Source of the DNA: Octadecabacter dasysiphoniae
Lineage (GTDB): Bacteria > Pseudomonadota > Alphaproteobacteria > Rhodobacterales > Rhodobacteraceae
Direction of reading: 5' to 3'
Length of the DNA stretch: 64,000 nucleotides
NCBI RefSeq assembly: GCF_021532615.1
Contig: NZ_JAKGAQ010000001.1
Span: 372,001-436,000, forward strand
A program made the position numbers and the translations under genes. The notes under the pieces are model-generated. The model did no database searches. It worked only from the letters and a program-made list of their open reading frames with translations, and was not told where the DNA came from. Shown piece after piece: positions 1 through 7,783 of this stretch. Positions within the stretch are counted from its first letter, which is position 1. Each line of letters begins with the position of its first letter.

Positions 1-234
1 CAGCAAGGAATACAGCGGGATCTTTTGGCTGTTGATGTGCTGGGACATTTCCTTGCGGAGTTGGTCCAGAACTTCTTCGCGGTTGCCGCCCTTTTCCAAC
101 AGATCAAGGCGACGGTTCACCTTGTTGTTGAAATTGATGCTTTTGCCGAAGGCAACAAGATAGATGCCGTTGACCAACACGATGCAGGCCACAAAGATCA
201 GGCCGTAGATAATTGGTTCTGCTGAAATGGTCAT
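1..234 (-). CDS. tadB: Tad pilus inner-membrane protein TadB, N-terminal part (cut by window edge)
   Basis: The first 78 codons of a minus-strand gene are present, starting at the ATG at 234 and running off the left edge. The protein opens with a hydrophobic segment (about residues 8-28) followed by a charged region containing NRRLDLLEKGGNREEVLDQL, as in the N-terminus of TadB, the type II secretion F-like platform protein of Tad/Flp pili. It lies 26 bp downstream of cpaF in the same direction, the usual tadA/cpaF-tadB order. The short N-terminus alone would not prove the family, so the call rests mainly on context. Confidence 0.8.
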   Translation of the reverse strand, partial: MTISAEPIIYGLIFVACIVLVNGIYLVAFGKSINFNNKVNRRLDLLEKGGNREEVLDQLRKEMSQHINSQKIPLYSLL

Positions 235-260
235 TGTATCAGTACCTTACTGGGTTCGGA

Positions 261-1709
261 TTATTGTGCTGCGACGGGTTCAAAGATGGCAGGTGGTAAA
301 TCATAGCCCCACAACTTGAAGCGGTCAGAGAAGTGCGACCGCACGCCAGTGGCTGTGAAGTGGCCAATGATCTTGTTGTCAGGCGTCAGGCCGACACGTT
401 GATAACGGAACACTTCCTGCATCGAAATGACGTCGCCTTCCATGCCGGTGATCTCGGTGATGGACGTCATGCGGCGCGAACCATCCTGAAGGCGCGATGC
501 CTGCACGATCAGGTTCACAGCCGATGAAATCTGGGATCGCACGGCCTTAAGCGGCATTTCAATCCCGGCCATCGCAATCATGTTTTCCAAACGCGACACA
601 CCATCACGCGCAGAGTTGGCGTGAATTGTGGTCATCGATCCGTCGTGGCCGGTGTTCATGGCCTGCAACATGTCGATAACTTCTTCGCCACGGGTTTCAC
701 CCACAATGATGCGATCTGGACGCATACGAAGTGCGTTTTTCAGACAGTCGCGCGGCGATACTTCGCCCTTGCCTTCGACGTTGGGTGGGCGGCTTTCCAT
801 CCGGCCCACGTGCGTCTGTTGCAGCTGAAGTTCCGCAGTATCCTCGATCGTCAGGATGCGTTCGTCATTGTCGATGAACGATGACAGCGCGTTGAGGGTT
901 GTTGTTTTACCAGAACCCGTACCACCAGATACGATCACGTTCAGTCGGGTGGACACCGCAGCCTGCAAATACGCGGCCATTTCTTCGGTGAAGGCACCGA
1001 ATTTCACCAGGTCATCAATGCCCAGTTTGTCTTTTTTGAACTTACGAATGGACACCAACGATCCGTCCACCGCAACGGGCGGGACCATGGCGTTGAAACG
1101 TGATCCATCGGCAAGACGGGCGTCAACGTAAGGGTTGGATTCATCGACGCGGCGACCAACGGCCGAAACGATTTTGTCGATAATCCGCAACAGGTGCTTT
1201 TCGTCCTTGAACGTCACATCTGTCAGCTGGAGTTTACCGTCCCGTTCCACGAAAATCTGCTGTGGGCCGTTCACGAGGATATCGTTCACGCTTTCATCCT
1301 GCAAAAGCGTCTCAAGTGGGCCAAGGCCCTTCACTTCGAAAAACAATTCCTTGTTCAGGGTCTGGCGTTCTTCGCGGTTCAGAACCACACCCATTTCGTC
1401 CAGCGATTCCTGTGCAATCGACTGGATTTCATTGCGTAAATCCTGCTCGGTCGCGTTTTCAAGCGCGGCAAGGTTCAAGTTATCGAGCAGGGCTTTGTGC
1501 AGCTCTAGCTTGATCTCTCCAAGGCGCTCTTTGCGCTTTTTCTCTTTGTCGGCAGGAACGACCGTCGCTTTGACGGCGTTCTGTTTCATCATGGACTTGC
1601 GTGGCGCCTCGGGCGCTTCGGCGGGTGCCACGGGCATCTGCGTTACGTTGTCTGTGCCAGCTTCCGGCTTTGGGGCCTGTGCTGCGCCTTTTTTGTATTT
1701 AGAAAACAT
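261..1709 (-). CDS. cpaF: Tad pilus assembly ATPase CpaF/TadA
   Basis: This 482-residue secretion ATPase should power assembly of Flp pili at the cytoplasmic face of the inner membrane. A proline/alanine-rich, basic N-terminal extension (about 1-65) precedes an all-alpha N-domain and the ATPase core. The Walker A motif GGTGSGKTT is at 262-270, the Walker B-like RIIVGE near 333-338 and the His-box TIHANS near 361-366. The start is set by a good ribosome site (AGGTGGGATCAC before ATG). It sits 12 bp after cpaE and before tadB in one minus-strand run. Length and motifs are normal for the CpaF/TadA family. Confidence 0.95.
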   Translation of the reverse strand: MFSKYKKGAAQAPKPEAGTDNVTQMPVAPAEAPEAPRKSMMKQNAVKATVVPADKEKKRKERLGEIKLELHKALLDNLNLAALENATEQDLRNEIQSIAQESLDEMGVVLNREERQTLNKELFFEVKGLGPLETLLQDESVNDILVNGPQQIFVERDGKLQLTDVTFKDEKHLLRIIDKIVSAVGRRVDESNPYVDARLADGSRFNAMVPPVAVDGSLVSIRKFKKDKLGIDDLVKFGAFTEEMAAYLQAAVSTRLNVIVSGGTGSGKTTTLNALSSFIDNDERILTIEDTAELQLQQTHVGRMESRPPNVEGKGEVSPRDCLKNALRMRPDRIIVGETRGEEVIDMLQAMNTGHDGSMTTIHANSARDGVSRLENMIAMAGIEMPLKAVRSQISSAVNLIVQASRLQDGSRRMTSITEITGMEGDVISMQEVFRYQRVGLTPDNKIIGHFTATGVRSHFSDRFKLWGYDLPPAIFEPVAAQ

Positions 1710-1721
1710 GTGATCCCACCT

Positions 1722-2990
1722 TTATTTCGTCGCAACCGCAGCGGTCTGATTGACCTCATGCACGGAGTTGGCCAGCTTCGCGATCTCTTTGCGCAGCGGG
1801 TTCTTGGCAATGCCTTCGGCCATTGGAACACCGTGATCGGCGTTTTGTGGCACGGCTTTACCGCCATCTGGAAGTTGCACTTCGATTGAAATGCCCAAGG
1901 ATTCAGCCAGACGCTTGATCCGGCTTTTGCCGTTCAGGTCTGTGAATTTTGGCGCGCGGTTCAACACGAACCGCAGCTTTTCAAACGGAAGCTGTTCGGA
2001 TTGCAGCGCGCGTTTGATGCGCAGTGTGTTTTGCGCCGAACGCATATCTAGTTCCAGCGTCGCAAAGTACACGTGCGCCGCCTGAAGAACAGTTTCGGAC
2101 CATTCGACCATGGTTTTGGGCATGTCGATGATGACGTAGTCGAAATTTGTTCGCGCCAGTTCGATCACGCGCTGGATGTCTTCGGGCCCAACCAGATCCA
2201 TCGGGATCAAATCGGTCGGGGCCGTCAGCACCTGCAACTTTTGCTCATAGGCCAGCAGGGAGTGCATGAAGCTTTCGCTGTCCATGCTTTCGGTGTCCTG
2301 CAACATTTCAAACACGGCTTCGCGGCGTGGCAGGTCGAGATAGGTGGACGCAGAGCCGAACTGGAAATCCAGATCAAGAAGGCAAACACGCGGGCCTTTT
2401 TCAGGTTCAACACCTTTGACTTTTGGCGGTTCAATTGATGCCAGTTCCCAGGCGAGGTTCACAGCCAATGTCGTGGCACCTGTGCCACCTGCCATGCCCT
2501 GAACGGGGATGACGACGCCGTTGCGATCGCCCGTGGCTTTCAATTTGTTCTGCATCTCGGGTGCGACGGGGGCCGGTTCGGGTGGGGTCAGCACGCGGTC
2601 GATGGCTTGTGCCAATTCGCCTTCGGGCAGGGGATAGGGCACGAATTCATCGCCACCTTCACGCAAGAGCACATGCAGTGACCCCGGTGAAAGGTCTTCG
2701 GCGATCAGCAACACCTTGATGTTGCGCGCTTTTGCAGTGCGGATGATTTCGGAGATGATGGACAAATCGCCCTCGTCTTCCTCATCCAGCGCAATGGCCA
2801 GAAATTCAAGCTCCGACGCTTCTTGCTGATCAAGGAAGGGCAGGGCGTCTTCAAAGCCCAGATCGCCCCAGCTTTCGCCAAGGCATGTTTCCATATCCTC
2901 GATCAAAAGATCGAAATTCTGTACGTCGCGGCTCACCGTACATGCGGTGATCGGTTGTGGTTCAGGCTGTAACATCGATGAACTACTCAT
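1722..2990 (-). CDS. cpaE: Tad pilus localisation/assembly protein CpaE/TadZ (MinD/ParA-like ATPase)
   Basis: The protein has 422 residues: a receiver-like N-terminal half (about 20-135, rich in acidic residues, with IKVLLIAEDL) and a MinD/ParA-type ATPase half. The P-loop reads GMAGGTGATTLA at about 165-176; the signature lysine of classical deviant Walker A (KGG) is replaced by M-A-G-G, a pattern known in atypical TadZ proteins. LLDLDFQFG near 204-212 is the next conserved block. TadZ proteins place the Tad machine at the cell pole. A hairpin terminator separates it from the upstream ompA-like gene, so cpaE-cpaF-tadB may have its own promoter in 2991-3207. Confidence 0.92.
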   Translation of the reverse strand: MSSSSMLQPEPQPITACTVSRDVQNFDLLIEDMETCLGESWGDLGFEDALPFLDQQEASELEFLAIALDEEDEGDLSIISEIIRTAKARNIKVLLIAEDLSPGSLHVLLREGGDEFVPYPLPEGELAQAIDRVLTPPEPAPVAPEMQNKLKATGDRNGVVIPVQGMAGGTGATTLAVNLAWELASIEPPKVKGVEPEKGPRVCLLDLDFQFGSASTYLDLPRREAVFEMLQDTESMDSESFMHSLLAYEQKLQVLTAPTDLIPMDLVGPEDIQRVIELARTNFDYVIIDMPKTMVEWSETVLQAAHVYFATLELDMRSAQNTLRIKRALQSEQLPFEKLRFVLNRAPKFTDLNGKSRIKRLAESLGISIEVQLPDGGKAVPQNADHGVPMAEGIAKNPLRKEIAKLANSVHEVNQTAAVATK

Positions 2991-3207
2991 TGCCTATCCG
3001 TCCTCTAACTCGTTTCGCGGCGCGTTTGTTTTGCGTCCGGTGCTATCTTCGGCCCCTGTGCGAGTCGCAATGGGGGCTCTGTCAGGTGTGTTTCTGACCT
3101 CAGAAGGCGGCAACATTGGGGCCACAACAGCCCATTTGTGCGGTAATCGGCGACGATCACACCCGTTTTAGGTGTGTTGTTTCCAAAATGTTAAGGGTTT
3201 GCGCAGC

Positions 3208-3231
3208 AAAAAGGGGCCCCGAAAGGCCCCT
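3208..3231 (-). terminator. Intrinsic terminator between ompA-like gene and cpaE
   Basis: On the minus strand, AGGGGCC and GGCCCCT form a perfect 7-bp stem with a 6-nt loop, followed directly by a run of T residues (AAAA on plus, 3208-3211). It lies about 30 bp past the ompA-like stop codon and inside the tad cluster. Confidence 0.75.
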
Positions 3232-3262
3232 GAAAGTCGTTGTTTTATGGTGTTTTAACCGA

Positions 3263-3922
3263 TTAGCCGCCGTCAGCCGCCTCAAGCCCGCTGCCGACAT
3301 CGCTTACAGCCTCTGCGCTGGTGACATATTCGCGGAAGACAACTTCGGCGTAGCGTCCGTTCATGAGGGTCGGGTGGGTTTCCACAAAGCCTGACACCTC
3401 TGTCACGGTCCGCCGGTTGCGCCGTTCCATGCCTTGGGTCACGACAATCGGCTGGGTTTCCCCGAAGGATACGACTGCCTCAAGACGGGACCGGCTGATC
3501 CCCTGGCTTGTCAGATACAAGACGACTGCTTCTGCGCGGCGCAGACCCAAACGGCGATTGTACGCGGTAGAGCCGACCAGATCTGTATGGCCATAGACCT
3601 TAAAGCGCACTTCTGGAAACTGACGTATCCAATTCGCCTGCTGTTGCAATGTGGCCCGTGCTGTCGCGTCCAAAGCGGTAGAATTGAACGGGAACGTCAC
3701 CATCGTATTCACTTCGCTGGCGAACCGGCGATTGAGGTTGACCATAATGCTGGCCTGACCCGTTTGAATTTGGTTGTTGTTCATGGTGGCATTGCCAAAG
3801 TAGCCACTGTCGATCTGTGACCCGGCTTCGCGGGTGTTGAATTCACGCCACTGCGCGCCTGTTCCATTGGTACAGCCCGTCAGGGCAAGCACTGCTGCTG
3901 TCAAAGCTGCTGTCGTTTTCAT
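3263..3922 (-). CDS. OmpA-family lipoprotein of the tad locus
   Basis: From the chosen ATG at 3922 the protein has 219 residues and begins with a lipoprotein signal (MKTTAALTAAVLALTGC; lipobox LTGC, Cys17), so it is predicted to be an outer-membrane lipoprotein. The C-terminal half is an OmpA-like peptidoglycan-binding domain (FPFNSTALDATARATL..., KVYGHTDLVG, NRRLGLRRAEAV). It occupies the slot after the secretin gene where other tad loci carry cpaD/tadG-like partners, and may anchor the CpaC secretin to the cell wall. In-frame ATGs at 3940 and 3937 are possible starts but would spoil the signal peptide. A terminator follows the gene. Confidence 0.85.
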   Translation of the reverse strand: MKTTAALTAAVLALTGCTNGTGAQWREFNTREAGSQIDSGYFGNATMNNNQIQTGQASIMVNLNRRFASEVNTMVTFPFNSTALDATARATLQQQANWIRQFPEVRFKVYGHTDLVGSTAYNRRLGLRRAEAVVLYLTSQGISRSRLEAVVSFGETQPIVVTQGMERRNRRTVTEVSGFVETHPTLMNGRYAEVVFREYVTSAEAVSDVGSGLEAADGG

Positions 3923-3940
3923 TGCCCCGAATCCCATCAT

Positions 3941-5365
3941 TTAGTCCAACACGTAGCCATATGAACCGCTGAAGTCCTGACGCGCAACCTCGCCTGCGCC
4001 ACCAGCCTGTGGTGCGTTCTCTGCGGCGACACGGCCAAACAGGAACAAATCACGTTCGGAGGGGGGGCGCACACGATCCGTTGGTAGGGCCAAAGCCTCT
4101 CCTCGGGTTGGTGTGACAAGATGCGGCGTCACGATAATCACCAGTTCTGTTTGCTGGCGGCTATATTCAGCAGAGCGGAACAGAGCGCCGAGAACCGGAA
4201 TATCACCCGCCCATGGCACCTGACCGCTGAGATCAACAAAATCGTCGGACAAAAGGCCCGCAATCGCAAAGCTTTCGCCGTCACGCATTTCAACCGTGGT
4301 CGATGTCTGGCGTGTTTTGAAGGCATCAATGCTAAAGCCGTCTTGCGTAAATCCGTTTGCAGGATCAAGCGAGGACACCGAAGCGTTCAGTTCCAGATTG
4401 ATGATGTCGCCATCCACAACGCGCGGAATAAAGTCGAGGGAGATACCGAACGGTTTGTATTCAACCGTGATCGATCCACCGTCCTGCGAAATCGGCACAG
4501 GGTATTCGCCGCCGGCAAGGAAACTTGCCTCTTGGCCGGACAATGCTGTCAGGTTTGGTTCGGCCAATGTGCGAACAACGCCGCGATTTTCCAATGCTTC
4601 CAACAAGATACCGACTTCGACGCCGCCAGCATTAAAGCCGAACAAGAACGCACCTGCATTGTCGTTGTTGGTTGGAACTGCGCCACCAAGGGCAAGGCTC
4701 CGTGCTGTGTTGCCGACAGTTGTACCCGTTCCGAGCGCGAGGCCGAGATCACCGCCCAGCGTATCGCCGCCCAAAGATAAGGAAGAGCTCAACGATTTTG
4801 ACACCGAACGCTGCATCTCTGCAAAGCGGACGCGCAACATCACCTGTTGGGTGCCGCCGACGCTCATGAGGTTGGACACACGTTCCGGTGCGTAGCGGTT
4901 TGCCAGCTCCAGCGCGCGATCAAGGCGGGCGATGGATGATACTGTGCCGGACAAAACGATACCGTCGTTCGCTGTGCGCACTTCGATGTTTTCACCGGGC
5001 AGGATCTGTTCCAGCCGTTCTTTGAACTCTGCGATGTCGGGGGTCACGTGGACTTCGACATTGGTAATAAGGCGTCCGTCGCCCCCCAAAAGGGTCAGCG
5101 TCGTGCGGCCCGGTTCTTTACCAAGCACGTAAATCGTGCGGTCCGACAAAGAAGAAATGTCTGCGATGGTCGGATTGGCGATAGAAAGTTCCGTGAAGGG
5201 AACGTCGCTTTCGACGACCACGGCCCTGTTCATCGGCACGTTCAGCGCAGAAGAAGGCGCACCCCGCATCACTTGCAGGGTCTCAGCAGGAAGCTGAGCC
5301 GGAATGGATGTTAATGCAAAGGCAAGGCCTGCGACGGCCGCCTTTAGGAATCTATCATATGTCAT
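3941..5365 (-). CDS. cpaC: Tad pilus outer-membrane secretin CpaC/RcpA
   Basis: This 474-residue secretin forms the outer-membrane channel for the Flp pilus. A signal peptide (cleavage near PAQLPAE) is followed by an N-terminal pilus/BON-like region (about 30-180, with SDRTIYVLGKEPGRTTL and IVLSGTVSS) and the secretin domain (about 240-430), ending in the typical VPVLGALFRS and ELVIIVTPHLV blocks. The gene abuts the ompA-like gene and follows cpaB after a 275-bp gap with a hairpin. A ribosome site (GAGG 7-10 nt upstream) supports the ATG at 5365. Confidence 0.95.
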   Translation of the reverse strand: MTYDRFLKAAVAGLAFALTSIPAQLPAETLQVMRGAPSSALNVPMNRAVVVESDVPFTELSIANPTIADISSLSDRTIYVLGKEPGRTTLTLLGGDGRLITNVEVHVTPDIAEFKERLEQILPGENIEVRTANDGIVLSGTVSSIARLDRALELANRYAPERVSNLMSVGGTQQVMLRVRFAEMQRSVSKSLSSSLSLGGDTLGGDLGLALGTGTTVGNTARSLALGGAVPTNNDNAGAFLFGFNAGGVEVGILLEALENRGVVRTLAEPNLTALSGQEASFLAGGEYPVPISQDGGSITVEYKPFGISLDFIPRVVDGDIINLELNASVSSLDPANGFTQDGFSIDAFKTRQTSTTVEMRDGESFAIAGLLSDDFVDLSGQVPWAGDIPVLGALFRSAEYSRQQTELVIIVTPHLVTPTRGEALALPTDRVRPPSERDLFLFGRVAAENAPQAGGAGEVARQDFSGSYGYVLD

Positions 5366-5527
5366 AGGTGACTGCCTCTACTGCCACGCCCGATGCAGGC
5401 TTTTCGCCCGTCATTAACGTCAACCTGCGCCAAATTCGCATTTTTTGCAAGAATCAATACGTTGTGGCGTGTTCTTTATGTGGATAACCAGCAACAGGTG
5501 CCGGAAGATGCCTGTTTATTATGTCTT

Positions 5528-5557
5528 AAGACGCCCGCGGAAGGGCCCGGGCGTCTT
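5528..5557 (-). terminator. Hairpin between cpaB and cpaC, probable terminator/attenuator
   Basis: AAGACGCCCG pairs perfectly with CGGGCGTCTT across a 10-nt loop in the 275-bp gap between cpaB (upstream on minus) and cpaC. The T-run on the minus strand is poor, so partial termination, attenuation or transcript-end protection are all possible. I saw no ORF with coding character in the rest of the 5366-5640 gap. Confidence 0.5.
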
Positions 5558-5640
5558 TGGTAGTTCATGTTGGTTTTGTGCAATTCCTACATCCCTGCGA
5601 GCGGGTGTTGTACGTATTGCGCCAAACCGAATGGGCCGTT

Positions 5641-6495
5641 TTAGTTTGTGCAGGGGATCGGGATTTCGACCACTTCTGCGCCGCGACGTGTGCGGATTGT
5701 GCAGACCTGTGCTTCGGCGGCCTGTGGTGCTTCGACCCGTGGGGCAATGCCCAAAAGGCTGGCTTGGTCGACTTCAATTGCACCTGCAATCGTATCGTCT
5801 TCGCGGCCGACCAAGGATAAGGACAAGCTGCCTGTCGCTTGGGCCTGAGCCAATGCCGCGACCTGAGCAGGGGTAACCTCGACCGTGACAGTACGGGCAA
5901 TCGTTGCGCCCGTGCGCCCGGATTCAGATGTCTGATCGACTGCGACCAGTTGAATACCCGCTTGGATAAGTTGCGTGACTTCGCCGTTACCGTCACCGAT
6001 GCCATCAACGCGGCCAGACCAATAAACGTCTACACGGTCGCCGGGGGACAAGAAGCCGGACACGCCGGACGACACATCCACTTTGATGGCAAAGGCGCGC
6101 ATTCCGCGTTGGATAAGCGCTGCAATACCGGCGACTTCGCCAGGGGCAGTCACTTTGGCAAGCATGATCGGTTCATTTGCTTCCATCTGGCGTGTGACAA
6201 CGCGCAATTCTTCGGGACCGTCAGAAAACAGTTCCTCTTCGGTGCGAAAAACACCGTCTGGAAGAAACGGTTCGGCATATTTGATCATGACGATGTCATC
6301 AGCGGTGATCTGTTCACCGTGCTTCATGACGCGATTGACCGCGTACACATCCACCGTCGGTACAGCTTGGGCCAAGGCAGCCCGTTGAAGGCTGAGATTG
6401 GCGTTTTGTTCCTGAAAATATCCCTGCACCATATAGATGGCAAAGCCCGCAAGGCCCATGCCGACGATAAGGACAAGTCCGAATACTGCTCGCAT
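5641..6495 (-). CDS. cpaB: Flp pilus assembly protein CpaB/RcpC
   Basis: The 284-residue protein starts MRAVFGLVLIVGMG with one N-terminal membrane anchor, followed by an SAF-type domain (about 45-110: VNRVMKHGEQITADDIVMI) and the RcpC-like C-terminal domain (SPGDRVDVYWSGR, VTVEVTPAQVAALAQAQATG). CpaB/RcpC is a periplasmic companion of the secretin. The start at 6495 is chosen because AAAGGA lies 8 bases before it; an in-frame GTG at 6534 has no such site. The C-terminus carries a Cys pair (QVCTIRTRRG ... PIPCTN). First assembly gene after the pilins. Confidence 0.92.
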   Translation of the reverse strand: MRAVFGLVLIVGMGLAGFAIYMVQGYFQEQNANLSLQRAALAQAVPTVDVYAVNRVMKHGEQITADDIVMIKYAEPFLPDGVFRTEEELFSDGPEELRVVTRQMEANEPIMLAKVTAPGEVAGIAALIQRGMRAFAIKVDVSSGVSGFLSPGDRVDVYWSGRVDGIGDGNGEVTQLIQAGIQLVAVDQTSESGRTGATIARTVTVEVTPAQVAALAQAQATGSLSLSLVGREDDTIAGAIEVDQASLLGIAPRVEAPQAAEAQVCTIRTRRGAEVVEIPIPCTN

Positions 6496-6561
6496 TGTCT
6501 TTCCTTTCGGATTTTTGCCAGTCTTGGCTGGCACTCATTACTACTGTTCGGGATAGAGGAA

Positions 6562-6587
6562 GAATGCGGCCACTTTGTGCCGCATTC
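6562..6587 (-). terminator. Terminator-like hairpin after third flp gene
   Basis: GAATGCGGC pairs with GCCGCATTC across an 8-nt loop, 57 bp after the stop of the third pilin gene, followed on minus by a T/C-rich stretch. It would limit read-through from highly expressed pilin genes into cpaB. Confidence 0.6.
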
Positions 6588-6644
6588 GTGGTCTTGTGAT
6601 GATTTCGGGGCGGGAAGGGCGCGCCACGTTCGTCGCAAATGCGA

Positions 6645-6830
6645 TTAGAACGTTGCGATATCCATTGAGTCGATCCGCTGTCCCAGGCCTGTCGATTTAT
6701 CGAGGGCACCGCTGGCAATCGCCGCAATCAAGCCAATGGTAAGGCCCACGATTGCAGCGGTCAAAACGACCCAATCGACGGTGATGGCGCCATCTTCGTC
6801 TTGGCGAAACTTATTAAAGAAATTCAACAT
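6645..6830 (-). CDS. flp: Flp-family type IVb pilin, diverged paralogue
   Basis: A 61-residue prepilin: short basic/acidic leader MLNFFNKFRQDEDG, then a hydrophobic helix AITVDWVVLTAAIVGLTIGL and a short soluble tail. Cleavage is expected after the Gly at position 14. It shares the leader and helix with the two upstream pilins but has a different tail (ASGALDKSTGLGQRIDSMDIATF), so it may be a minor pilin or an alternative subunit. An open frame extends upstream to 7088, but the MLNFF start matches the paralogues. Confidence 0.9.
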   Translation of the reverse strand: MLNFFNKFRQDEDGAITVDWVVLTAAIVGLTIGLIAAIASGALDKSTGLGQRIDSMDIATF

Positions 6831-6964
6831 TTTATGCTCCAGGCGAATGTCCAAGTAAATATAGACGTTGACCTTAAGGTATCCGTGGAATGCGGCCAAA
6901 ATTGGGGCCGAAAAGGGTGGATTTGAGGTGGTTGCCCGCGCGCACGGGGGCATGGGGGGACGCG

Positions 6965-6991
6965 AAAAGGCCGCACCCGAGGATGCGGCCT
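6965..6991 (-). terminator. Intrinsic terminator after second flp gene
   Basis: AGGCCGCA and TGCGGCCT form a perfect 8-bp stem around an 8-nt loop, followed on the minus strand by TTTT. It lies 24 bp beyond the stop of the pilin at 7015-7200 and would isolate the two identical pilin genes from the third. Confidence 0.75.
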
Positions 6992-7014
6992 GTCCGAACG
7001 TAGTGGATCGGGAC

Positions 7015-7200
7015 TTAGTAAGTCGCGATACCCTGTGTCGCCAACTCGGAAGAGATAACGTCGCCGAGGTCTGCAGTCGCGCCACCAACAGAAGTCAGTA
7101 CTGCGATGCCGAGGCCAACGATGGCCGCTGTCAGAACAACCCAGTCAACAGTTACTGCGCCGTCTTCGTCGTTGCGGAAGTTTTTGATAAAGTTAAGCAT
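7015..7200 (-). CDS. flp: Flp-family type IVb pilin, copy 2 (identical protein to copy 1)
   Basis: 61-residue prepilin with leader MLNFIKNFRNDEDG and helix AVTVDWVVLTAAIVGLGIAV. The protein is identical at all 61 positions to the one encoded at 7245-7430, while I count about 20 base differences, all silent. The processed subunit would start A-V-T-V-D-W, so the usual Glu5-Tyr6 of Flp pilins is Asp5-Trp6. It is 44 bp from copy 1 and followed by a strong terminator, which fits a dosage-driven major pilin pair. Confidence 0.93.
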   Translation of the reverse strand: MLNFIKNFRNDEDGAVTVDWVVLTAAIVGLGIAVLTSVGGATADLGDVISSELATQGIATY

Positions 7201-7244
7201 GTGTAGTCTCCAAAAATAGAATTATGTGTGTGTGGTTATCGGAC

Positions 7245-7430
7245 TTAGTAAGTCGCGATACCTTGTGTCGCCAGCTCAGAGCTGATCACGTCGCCGAGGT
7301 CGGCAGTCGCGCCACCAACGGATGTCAAAACGGCGATGCCCAGACCAACGATTGCGGCTGTCAGAACAACCCAGTCAACTGTTACGGCACCGTCTTCGTC
7401 GTTGCGGAAGTTTTTGATAAAGTTAAGCAT
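7245..7430 (-). CDS. flp: Flp-family type IVb pilin, copy 1
   Basis: First gene of the tad run, 61 residues, same protein as copy 2. The leader before Gly14 is the substrate of a TadV/CpaA-type prepilin peptidase, which is not in this window. A GAGGG ribosome site lies upstream of the ATG at 7430. The only sizeable upstream control region, 7431-7783, carries a CtrA-type site, so this gene probably has the main tad promoter. Confidence 0.93.
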   Translation of the reverse strand: MLNFIKNFRNDEDGAVTVDWVVLTAAIVGLGIAVLTSVGGATADLGDVISSELATQGIATY

Positions 7431-7592
7431 TGTAGTCCCTCCTCAGGGTATTTTCTCAGTTTCAGTATCTAGGCGGTTCGTCTTTGCACCGGCCTCTTGT
7501 TGGTGCGTCCCCGTCTTGGATGAACACTATTTGACCTCCGAATGGGGCAGGAATGGGACGGCATTCGTGCAATTTTGTATCCGCTTAACTTT

Positions 7593-7620
7593 TTGACAGT
7601 ATTTCTCGTAAGGATATGTT
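7593..7620 (+). promoter_or_regulatory. Sigma70-like promoter toward the lytic transglycosylase
   Basis: TTGACA at 7593-7598 and TATGTT at 7615-7620 with 16 bp between them, on plus and upstream of the transglycosylase. It overlaps the AT-rich block just before the CtrA-type site. Prediction from consensus match only. Confidence 0.35.
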
Positions 7621-7629
7621 TTTGAACAA

Positions 7630-7644
7630 TTAATTAATGATTAA
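7630..7644. promoter_or_regulatory. CtrA-type binding site (TTAA-N7-TTAA)
   Basis: TTAA at 7630-7633 and TTAA at 7641-7644 with exactly 7 bp between matches the full CtrA consensus; additional TTAA half sites lie at 7634 and 7648. CtrA is the alphaproteobacterial cell-cycle/motility response regulator and is known to control pilin genes in Caulobacter. The site is about 200 bp upstream of the first flp gene and 140 bp upstream of the transglycosylase. Confidence 0.55.
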
Positions 7645-7783
7645 AAGTTAAATTCGCGATTCCATCGTTGCCAATGTGTGGCCAGTGATGGGGGTCGCTA
7701 AAGGATTGTTTACGATTTGGTGGATTAGCGGATCGGTTTTCTGCTATGAAGACCACAACAAGAGGCAGGCGGAGACCGCACAA

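Larger units (their letters stand above)
7431..7783. other. Divergent intergenic control region between flp and lytic transglycosylase
   Basis: About 350 bp with no convincing gene. The block 7570-7655 is strongly AT-rich compared with the surroundings and holds the CtrA-type site and a sigma70-like promoter described separately. The part nearest flp (7431-7560) is mixed sequence with no obvious repeat. The ORF reading into it from the transglycosylase (start at 7676) lacks a ribosome site and would put about 36 residues in front of the signal peptide. Confidence 0.6.

Noticed and set aside
1135..1713. 192-codon plus frame opposite cpaF
   Set aside because: Ser/Arg-rich shadow frame of a clear CpaF gene.
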